DNA of 64,000 nt from JBBSJZ01 sp041739875 (GTDB taxonomy: Bacteria; Planctomycetota; Planctomycetia; Pirellulales; Pirellulaceae). The position numbers and the translations under genes are program-made. The stretch lies in NCBI GenBank assembly GCA_041739875.1, contig JBGSNA010000147.1, positions 1 to 64,000 of the forward strand, written 5' to 3'. Of the stretch, positions 27,541-34,245 are shown one piece after another (the first letter of the stretch is position 1; every line of letters begins with the position of its first letter). The notes beneath the pieces were generated by a model. That model did not search any database, was not told the DNA's origin, and saw nothing but the letters and a program-made list of their open reading frames with translations.

Positions 27541-27661
27541 GTCAATTCATCCCCGTGAAGTATCTGATGTGCGGTGTAGTGTGGGCGGGCAAGTGGCGAT
27601 TTCGGTGGGTGAGCAGGATTCAGCATCTCAAACTTGAGATACCTTCCCGTCAAGACGATTG

Positions 27662-27772
27662 CTAGCGTGGACCGATCATCCAGCTAAACATTGCGAACAG
27701 CAACGTCACGACACAGCAAGATATTTGCCAAGCGTAGGCGACGGCGTCGGCAGGAATCAGCGGATAGTTCAT
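27662..27772 (-). CDS. possible 36-residue membrane peptide in the pilus locus
   Basis: A short frame encodes MNYPLIPADAVAYAW followed by a hydrophobic helix (about 15-32) and ends IGPR. A GGTGAG sequence lies 9 nt before the ATG. It sits between flp and cpaA on the same strand. It could be a small pilus accessory peptide; there is no homology that I recognise, and chance cannot be excluded. Confidence 0.35.
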   Translation of the reverse strand: MNYPLIPADAVAYAWQISCCVVTLLFAMFSWMIGPR

Positions 27773-27896
27773 GGTGGTTAGCTCACCGCTAATCGCGTTA
27801 AAGGCGTAGTGGATTTCGTTTTGTGTATTGAAGATTGGCGGACTTGCTTCGGGGGTTCGTCTACCAAGAACCCAATCGGATCGTCACTCGCTGCGC

Positions 27897-27925
27897 TGCG
27901 GTATGGGTGTTTGGCCCATACCGCA
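27897..27925. repeat. 11-bp hairpin downstream of the pilin gene
   Basis: TGCGGTATGGG and CCCATACCGCA form a perfect 11-bp stem with a 7-nt loop. It is the second stem-loop after the pilin stop and could act with the nearer one to end or stabilise the short pilin mRNA. Confidence 0.55.
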
Positions 27926-27946
27926 AACGCCGCAGAGTATTGATGA

Positions 27947-27968
27947 AAGTCGCTCAAACGAGCGACTT
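27947..27968 (-). terminator. hairpin directly after the flp stop codon
   Basis: AAGTCGCTC and GAGCGACTT form a perfect 9-bp stem with a 4-nt loop, starting 3 nt after the pilin stop. On the minus strand the stem ends in a short TTT. Such a structure would favour high levels of pilin mRNA relative to the downstream genes. Confidence 0.6.
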
Positions 27969-27971
27969 GGA

Positions 27972-28157
27972 TCACGCTCCGTTGGAGGAGATCCTGTCTG
28001 CAACTTCTTGGAACTTGGCCGAAGCCTGTGTACCGATAGCGCCAACAGCGCCCAAGCACACGACAACGATCAAAGCCAGCATAACTGCGTATTCAACTGC
28101 AGTTGGGCCGTCTTCTTCCTTCATGAACCGGACAATGCTTTCGACGTAATTCTTCAT
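27972..28157 (-). CDS. flp: Flp-family type IVb pilin
   Basis: A 61-residue prepilin. A short basic leader (MKNYVESIVRFMKEEDG) is cut after Gly 17 to give PTAVEYAVMLALIVV, with Glu at +5 and Tyr at +6 as in Flp pilins. The hydrophobic helix is followed by a short hydrophilic tail. It forms the Tad pilus fibre used in surface attachment. AGGA 7 nt ahead of the ATG is a fair ribosome-binding site. A cyclic-di-GMP riboswitch lies 163 nt upstream in the leader. Confidence 0.95.
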   Translation of the reverse strand: MKNYVESIVRFMKEEDGPTAVEYAVMLALIVVVCLGAVGAIGTQASAKFQEVADRISSNGA

Positions 28158-28177
28158 GGTTCTTTCCTCGCGAGTGT

Positions 28178-28199
28178 GTGTGAAAGGGGGCTTTCACAC
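28178..28199 (-). promoter_or_regulatory. leader hairpin before the flp ribosome-binding site
   Basis: GTGTGAAAG and CTTTCACAC form a perfect 9-bp stem with a 4-nt loop, ending 9 nt before the AGGAAAG ribosome-binding region of flp. The CTTTC strand could alternatively pair with GAAAG of that region. It is a candidate for the expression platform of the upstream riboswitch (inference). Confidence 0.45.
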
Positions 28200-28320
28200 G
28201 AACGAAAAACTAGGATCGTACCGACGTGGAACGATTCCCAAAGAGAACCTGCCTTAATCTCTGACTACTGTCTAACTAACCTTGGCCCCGAGCGCGACGA
28301 ATCACGAACGGATTTCCCAT

Positions 28321-28425
28321 GGCAGCCCGGCAATCCTGAGGTTCTCAACTTGATGCTAAAGTCAGCATCAACCAAGTACCCACGGACCCGCTAGCTTTGC
28401 GTCCCGTTCTCTCGAACGGTTTACC
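28321..28425 (-). promoter_or_regulatory. cyclic-di-GMP-I (GEMM-I) riboswitch aptamer upstream of flp
   Basis: On the minus strand the conserved GEMM-I elements occur in order. First is GGTAAACC (28418-28425). Next is a hairpin CCGTTC-GAGA-GAACGG with a GNRA tetraloop (28404-28419). Then comes the invariant GGACGCAAAGC (28394-28404), followed by a second arm GGGTC... capped by the stem TTGATGCT/AGCATCAA (28350-28371). Last is GATTGCCGGGCTGCC (28321-28335), matching the consensus GACAGCCGGGUUGCC. The closing pairs GGTA/TGCC are preserved with one G-U. The base equivalent to G20 of the V. cholerae Vc2 aptamer is G (28424), which favours c-di-GMP over cGAMP. The rest of 28158-28620 holds the expression region and, beyond the aptamer, no recognised element before the divergent kinase gene. 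Confidence 0.88.
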
Positions 28426-28620
28426 TTTGTCAAAGGGGCGAAGGCGGACCAGCCAAAACTTGTTCACGACGTGTGCTTGGGTTTTGACTAGCTGTGGACC
28501 CTAACAGTCCACTCACTCTCTATAGGGAAAGTACAATGCAATTCGACACTGTCAAAAAACAACAGTCCAGGAAACCTTAACGATTGATCCAATTGCTACT
28601 TTGCAACGATTGTTCGGGTT

Positions 28621-31600
28621 GTGATGGCTATAATCGTTTCACACCCCTGGTTTTACACGTTGGATTGCCTTGTGAACCTTATTCCCTTATCTGCTGTTCA
28701 CTACCTGGTTCATCCGACGCTTTGGATCGTCATTGCCGTCGTAATCGCACTAGTGGATGCGGCGGCACCGGTACACGCTGACTTGTGTGTCGCCCACCTC
28801 GTCATGTTGCCCGTGATTTGGCGTCTTGTGCATCGTCGATACGTGCCGCTCTTGACGAGCGTCTTGATGCTCGCGGCGATTTTGCCGGGGTTGGTTGATC
28901 TTTTTGGGCCGGTCCTGTTGGGAGAACAAAATTGGGGGGAAAGTGCGAAGCTATCGGTTTTGACGGTTTTTCCAACGCGTGTGCTAACGCTTTTGGCACT
29001 TATGACGGCTTGGCTTTTTCATGCGAACCTCCAGCGTTCTCGACGTCGGCGACTGGCACTTCGACGAGAACTCCAGCAACGTGTTCGGCAACGCACTAGC
29101 CAGCTTCAGAAAGTAAACTTCGCGCTTCGAACGGAAATTGCTCGTCGCGAAGAAACGCAGCATTTACTAAATCGAAGCGAAACGAATTTCAACGCGCTGG
29201 CAAATCGCATGCAACTCCAGGTGCTGCGCAAAGATCATGCAGGCATAATTACGTACGCCAACGAAACTTTCTGCAAGCACTTGGGACTTGATCAAGCGGC
29301 GGTTGTCGGTAGCACGGACGAAGACCTCTACCCATCCGCTATTGCTCAGATTTATCGCGCTGACGACCAGCGGATCATGCGCACGGGTCAAACCGTTGAC
29401 CACGTCGAACAACACCCCACAAGCGACGGCCAGCAAGGCTACGTGCAGGTCTTCAAAGCTCCTGAGTATGACCAGTCAGGGGTTTGTGCGGGTGTTCAGG
29501 TTGTGTTTTGGGACGTCACTCAGAAGCATTGTGGCGAGATTTCACTGCGCAATAGCGAGGCCAGAAAACGAGCCCTATTTGAGTCCGCCGGTGATGCAGT
29601 GCTCCTTGTGGATGAGAACCAACGGATCGTCGAAGCGAATCCGTCGGCAACAGTCCTGTTCAGTCGACCTGTGACGGAAATTGTCAATCGAACACTCTCC
29701 GAAATTGCTTCGCCGTGCATGGTACCAGCACAATCCCAACAATCCTCGCAGTTGACTACTGAACGAGAGGCCAGTTCGGACGGTCGTCTCCGCTGGGATT
29801 CGTTACCGCGGATTGAGCGTTGCGAGTTGACGATCGTGCGAGGTGATGAGTCGACATTCGCGAGCGAAGTTTCCATTCATCCGATACCTATTGGTAACGC
29901 CGAAGGGACTGCGATTATCCTTCGGGATGTCACCTTGCGACATCAAGCTTTTGAAGCGCTCCGTAACGCAAAGGCCGCAGCCGAGGCGGCGAGTCGGAGC
30001 AAGAGTGAATTTATGGCGGGCGTGAGCCATGAACTGCGGACGCCACTTGGCGGCATCATTGGGCTCAGTGAATTACTCTCCGAGATTCCATTGTCAGCAC
30101 GTGGTAGGCAGTATGTCGAAATGATTCGCAAAAATGCGTGTCTGCTGAGCGATTTCATCGAAGACATCTTGGATTTCGCAGCAATCGAAGCTGGGCGAGT
30201 GCAGATTGATCTTGCTCCCATGGAACTTCATCGTGTGGTGGGCGACGCGTTCAAAACGCTAGCCGCCCGCGCCGTTGGAAAACCGATCCACATGATTTTC
30301 TCGGTGGATCCCGCTACGCCAACCGAAGTTATTGGGGACGCAAAGCGGTTGCGGCAAATCATTGTCAATCTGGTCGGCAACGCAATAAAGTTCACGCCTA
30401 ATGGAGAGGTTGAAGTTCGTTTGTCCGTCCAAGCCACAGCCGAAACGAATTTTCGTGATGCAAAGGCTGGGCCAAACACGCGAACGGTCATCCTTGACGT
30501 GAAGGACACCGGTGTCGGCATCCCCTTGGACAAGCAGCAACGTGTTTTTGATGCGTTTGAGCGAGGCGAAGCCAGTACGACGCGACGATTTGGTGGAACT
30601 GGCCTTGGGCTTTCCATTAGCGACGGCTTGATACAGAGGCTTGGCGGAAAGATCGAACTCGAGAGCCAAGTTGATGTCGGCAGTAGATTCCGTTGTTTGC
30701 TGCCGCTCAACGTCCTGAAGATGGCTCCCTCGCCCAAGCAAGTCATGCTCCCCGATGATGCACTCGTGAGTTTACAAAATGGAACAGTGCGAGCAGCGAT
30801 GGTCGAAATCCTTCAAGGATTTGGCGTGAATCCCTTGAGACGATTGCCGATGCGGCATCCAACATCACGCCGTCCCCTGGTTTGGTTGATTGACGGTTCG
30901 ACTCCATTCTTGGATCAACTGGAGCTCGAACGTCGTGCACAGGACAAAGTCATTTGGTTGACGCGACTTGGCGAGTTGTTACCGACGCATGCACATGCTT
31001 CCGATCCGATTATTGTTGAGCCTGTTTTACCAAGCGATTTACTTGCAGCACTTGCCGGAGACGAGGTCTTCAATTCCAGTGCGGCAGATGCAACCAAGGT
31101 CGACTGCGTCGAAATACGTGAAAGCAAAACCCGTCTACTGGTCGTTGATGACAGTGAAGTGAACCGTGTCATGCTAAGTGACCAACTAAAAGCTGCAGGA
31201 TATGCGGTGGATGTCGCATGTGACGGCAAGGAAGCCATTGACCGAGTCAGTCAGCGAGAGTTTGCGTGTATTTTAATGGATTTACAAATGCCGGACATGG
31301 ACGGGACGGATGCGACACGTGCCATCCGTGAGCTATACCAAACGCGCCAGGCAGCAATGCCTCCAGTGATTGCGCTCACAGCCCATGTAACCGAACAGCA
31401 CCGCCAACAATGCTTTGATGCTGGTATGGATGGTTTTTTGACCAAGCCAGTGGATCGCAAAACATTGCTCCAGATGATCGTTGAGCAAGTGGGCGCGACG
31501 ACAACGAGTGAACCAGTTGTCGCCACCCGCCCCAGCAACGATGACAACATGGAGCCTTGGCAAAGCAAACTTCGCGAAATTGCGGGCAACGACCACGAAT

Positions 31601-31896
31601 CCATCTGTTCGGTTTGCGAAGCCTTTGTTGAAGAAGTTCCCGTTCTTGTACATCGTCTTCAAAATGCAGTTGCTGCCAATGACCTTGCGTCTGCAGCGAG
31701 GGCCGCGCACACTCTTAAGTCATGCATCAAGCATGTCGCTGACGAAGATGACGTGAATGTTTTCGGTCAGCTTGAAAGCCTGGCGATGCGAGGGTTAAAC
31801 GTGCCCACCAGTGACGTTAAGCAGGCGTCGGAAATTGCATTTCGATGGACCAAGCTGGTTCGGGGGTTCCTCGACGCATTGAGATCTACTTCGTAA
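28621..31896 (+). CDS. hybrid sensor histidine kinase with PAS, receiver and Hpt domains
   Basis: A 1091-residue membrane protein that starts at GTG (ATG is the next codon). Order: about four hydrophobic segments (10-140), a coiled linker rich in Arg/Gln/Glu (about 140-195), PAS 1 (about 195-310), PAS 2 (about 315-440), a HisKA domain with SHELRTPLGG (His about 470), an HATPase domain (NLVGNAIKFTPNG, DTGVGIP, GGTGLGLSIS), a degenerate region (about 700-830), a receiver with VVDDSEVN and phosphoacceptor Asp about 887 (LMDLQMPDMDG), and a C-terminal Hpt domain (AHTLKSC, His about 1030). It is a complete internal phosphorelay. No output regulator is adjacent. It is divergent from the c-di-GMP-controlled pilus operon, so a link to attachment is plausible. 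Confidence 0.93.
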   Translation: MMAIIVSHPWFYTLDCLVNLIPLSAVHYLVHPTLWIVIAVVIALVDAAAPVHADLCVAHLVMLPVIWRLVHRRYVPLLTSVLMLAAILPGLVDLFGPVLLGEQNWGESAKLSVLTVFPTRVLTLLALMTAWLFHANLQRSRRRRLALRRELQQRVRQRTSQLQKVNFALRTEIARREETQHLLNRSETNFNALANRMQLQVLRKDHAGIITYANETFCKHLGLDQAAVVGSTDEDLYPSAIAQIYRADDQRIMRTGQTVDHVEQHPTSDGQQGYVQVFKAPEYDQSGVCAGVQVVFWDVTQKHCGEISLRNSEARKRALFESAGDAVLLVDENQRIVEANPSATVLFSRPVTEIVNRTLSEIASPCMVPAQSQQSSQLTTEREASSDGRLRWDSLPRIERCELTIVRGDESTFASEVSIHPIPIGNAEGTAIILRDVTLRHQAFEALRNAKAAAEAASRSKSEFMAGVSHELRTPLGGIIGLSELLSEIPLSARGRQYVEMIRKNACLLSDFIEDILDFAAIEAGRVQIDLAPMELHRVVGDAFKTLAARAVGKPIHMIFSVDPATPTEVIGDAKRLRQIIVNLVGNAIKFTPNGEVEVRLSVQATAETNFRDAKAGPNTRTVILDVKDTGVGIPLDKQQRVFDAFERGEASTTRRFGGTGLGLSISDGLIQRLGGKIELESQVDVGSRFRCLLPLNVLKMAPSPKQVMLPDDALVSLQNGTVRAAMVEILQGFGVNPLRRLPMRHPTSRRPLVWLIDGSTPFLDQLELERRAQDKVIWLTRLGELLPTHAHASDPIIVEPVLPSDLLAALAGDEVFNSSAADATKVDCVEIRESKTRLLVVDDSEVNRVMLSDQLKAAGYAVDVACDGKEAIDRVSQREFACILMDLQMPDMDGTDATRAIRELYQTRQAAMPPVIALTAHVTEQHRQQCFDAGMDGFLTKPVDRKTLLQMIVEQVGATTTSEPVVATRPSNDDNMEPWQSKLREIAGNDHESICSVCEAFVEEVPVLVHRLQNAVAANDLASAARAAHTLKSCIKHVADEDDVNVFGQLESLAMRGLNVPTSDVKQASEIAFRWTKLVRGFLDALRSTS

Positions 31897-31927
31897 TTTC
31901 CCTATTGATATCGAGTCAACACGAGCC

Positions 31928-32230
31928 ATGGCCTCAAACTCTGAACATCCATCACTTCCCACTGGTGATGCAAAAGTACCGGTGCCGACATTCGGCTGTG
32001 TCGTGTACGTGTCAAAGCTCAACGACGGAAACACTCTCGCACGTGTCGCTAACCTGGAAGGGCTTTCAGCCACGGCGTCCAACGAGCGTGAATCACTCAG
32101 TCGACTTGTACCACTCTTCAAGAAGTTCGTAAAAGAAAAGCTGGAGTTCGGGGAAACGATTCCGTGGCTTGACCCACCCCCTGCTCCCAATGTTGATGAA
32201 CAACGCCGGTTTCTTCCAGTTCACCTTTAG
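31928..32230 (+). CDS. conserved small protein, possibly HicB-like
   Basis: A 100-residue soluble protein. Its core (CVVYVSKLNDGNTLARVANL, then EGLSATASNERESLSRL) has the strand-strand-helix order of UPF0150/HicB-like domains: a sensed 'G..A.G.t..EA..' turn followed by a helix. It ends in a proline-rich WLDPPPAP segment. No HicA partner is adjacent, so a toxin-antitoxin role is not supported. It follows the hybrid kinase by 31 nt and converges with the sulfotransferase gene, overlapping by 4 nt. Confidence 0.7.
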   Translation: MASNSEHPSLPTGDAKVPVPTFGCVVYVSKLNDGNTLARVANLEGLSATASNERESLSRLVPLFKKFVKEKLEFGETIPWLDPPPAPNVDEQRRFLPVHL

Positions 32231-34233
32231 CGGATGGGAACGTTCGATTCGTCCAACGCCAACTTGGACAAAACGTCTTGCAGGTGATTCTCGAATCGCT
32301 TCCATCGATCAATTGACGACGAGTACATCGGTTGGCGAACTTGCCATTTGCTGGGTGTCCTGACAGCACGTTCGTTTTGATTAAAGCTCAAGCAGCGATC
32401 ATCCCACGCAAGTCCAGTGCTAGCGACCAACTTCTGGGTCTCCGATTCCGGATTTGCGACAAGCACCTCGTAGTCGACTGTGTAAATGGGAATTGGAAGC
32501 ACTGCGTTCCAATGCTGCATCAAACGTTTGTAACCCATGTAGTATTCGACCAGTGCATCCAGATCACAAAACGGTGCGTTCAAGTTCTGGCAGTAGCTCG
32601 ACACAAAGACGTCCATTGGATTTCGACGGCAGTGTACGATCGTCGCATTCGGGAAGAACGTGGCGATTAAACCCAGGTGCATGAAGTTGGTGGGCATCTT
32701 ATCGGTCACGCGAATCGCTTGACCTTGGTACTTGGTCAGTTCTTCTAGGTACTCATTCGCAATCTCGGTAAGTGATGCAGCGGGAATATTACCGAGCAAC
32801 TCTGGATAAGCAGTACGTGAATGAAGGGGGTTTGCGTTACTGCTCTTTCGCATTCTCCGACGCAGACGCTCGATATCCTTGAGCTCACCCGCTCCCGAGA
32901 TTGCCGGGTGGCTGCTTAGGATCTGCTCCACCAAGGTGGTTCCCGATCTAGGCATTCCCACAATAAATATCGGTAGTTGAGTCGTTGATCCGTGGTGGGT
33001 CTTTAAAAAATACTCGCGGGTAAAAAATTGAATTTGATCCTCGACGCTAAACTTCTTAGCGGACCTTGGGCGTTTGCGTTTTTCTAAGGCAAGTGACTTG
33101 CTATGGCTCAGTTTATGGCGATTGGCAAGATCGTAGTGCTCCCATGCAAGATCAAAGTTGCCACTATCGTCAAGAACTTTTGCTACGGCAAAGTGCAATT
33201 GCATGAAGTCGAGACGCCGAACTGTCCTCTTGATCAAACTTAACAAATGCTGCACATACTCACTTGTTTTCTCGTCAGCTTTGAATTTTCGACTTCGCGA
33301 ATACTTGAAGTGAGCTACGGCTAGATCAGGATCAATTGACAATACCCTTTCGTATCCCTGTACCGCTTCGTCAATCTTACCATGCTCCATGTCATGGTTG
33401 GCAATATGCAATAACGCTTGAGAGTTGGGTGAATCGAGCTCGACAATTCGCCGATAGGTTGCAACGGACTCAGAGAATCGTCCAAGTTTTTGCTCTATTG
33501 ACGCAAGTGCCAAATAGGGCCCCGACGCCGTTTGCGTTTCTGCGACGATACGGTAGCACTCGGCTGCTCCGGCCAGCACCGCAGCGACTGATTTGTGCTG
33601 CTTGCGTCGACGCAAACGATTCGCTTGACGCTCGAGAATCATCCCTAATTCTTGATTCAGTACAGGTGAACGACGATCTCTCAACAAAGAGCTATGCAAC
33701 ACTTGAATAGCTGCGGAAACATTTTTCCTTCGCAGGAGCAAATGAGTAAGTTTTAACGAGCAAGCGTGTCTGGCGTCTTCAAAAACAAGGCCGCGTCGGT
33801 AATACGCGATCGCACGACGGTGCACCCCTAATCGCTCATGAATCTCACCCACCGCGAGCCAAACATTGCTGTTCTGTGGCTCCAATTCAAGCGCAGCAAT
33901 GTAGTATTGAGTAGCAGCCTGCATGTCCCCCATATCAAGCGATGCCGCCGCAGCGATTTGATTCCACAAAGCGCTGCGCTCTACAATCGACGTTTCCGCA
34001 AGCAACATCCGAAGACAGTCTATAGCTCTCGCCTCTTTTAAGAGGCCAGCTGCGACAACGAGCTTCGCATCGCCTCTAGACGCATCACGTAACAGGATTC
34101 GCTTGGCCGTCGCAAGGAACTGAGATGCAGATGCGTTCGATAACGACCCCAGCGATTGGCAAGCCTTATCGAAAAGCTGGGCGTGTACCATTTGGATTGA
34201 GTCGATCGTTGAAGTGCGTTCTATATTCACCAC
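32227..34233 (-). CDS. TPR-containing sulfotransferase
   Basis: A 668-residue protein. Residues about 20-370 are tetratricopeptide-like helical repeats (NSNVWLAVGEIHERLGVHRR, AIAYYRRGL, GKIDEAVQGYERVLSIDPD). The C-terminal part is a PAPS-dependent sulfotransferase with the 5'-phosphosulfate loop FIVGMPRSGTTLVEQIL (about 423-440), catalytic-region HPAISGAGEL, and the 3'-phosphate motif HCRRNPMDVFVSSY (about 530-545). This arrangement is known from TPST-like bacterial sulfotransferases. It starts 12 nt after the stop of the gene for the Tyr-tailed secreted protein, so the two are almost certainly cotranscribed. No signal peptide is seen, so it acts in the cytoplasm. The acceptor is unproven; the adjacent Tyr-rich tail is the obvious candidate. 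Confidence 0.9.
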   Translation of the reverse strand: MVNIERTSTIDSIQMVHAQLFDKACQSLGSLSNASASQFLATAKRILLRDASRGDAKLVVAAGLLKEARAIDCLRMLLAETSIVERSALWNQIAAAASLDMGDMQAATQYYIAALELEPQNSNVWLAVGEIHERLGVHRRAIAYYRRGLVFEDARHACSLKLTHLLLRRKNVSAAIQVLHSSLLRDRRSPVLNQELGMILERQANRLRRRKQHKSVAAVLAGAAECYRIVAETQTASGPYLALASIEQKLGRFSESVATYRRIVELDSPNSQALLHIANHDMEHGKIDEAVQGYERVLSIDPDLAVAHFKYSRSRKFKADEKTSEYVQHLLSLIKRTVRRLDFMQLHFAVAKVLDDSGNFDLAWEHYDLANRHKLSHSKSLALEKRKRPRSAKKFSVEDQIQFFTREYFLKTHHGSTTQLPIFIVGMPRSGTTLVEQILSSHPAISGAGELKDIERLRRRMRKSSNANPLHSRTAYPELLGNIPAASLTEIANEYLEELTKYQGQAIRVTDKMPTNFMHLGLIATFFPNATIVHCRRNPMDVFVSSYCQNLNAPFCDLDALVEYYMGYKRLMQHWNAVLPIPIYTVDYEVLVANPESETQKLVASTGLAWDDRCLSFNQNERAVRTPSKWQVRQPMYSSSIDRWKRFENHLQDVLSKLALDESNVPIR

Positions 34234-34245
34234 AGATCGCCAAGA

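Noticed and set aside
27828..28394. 188-residue open frame on the plus strand
   Set aside because: It runs opposite to the flp gene and through the riboswitch; the conserved RNA and pilin explain the sequence better.
31928..32230. HicAB toxin-antitoxin system
   Set aside because: Only a HicB-like fold is suggested; there is no HicA-type RNase gene on either side.
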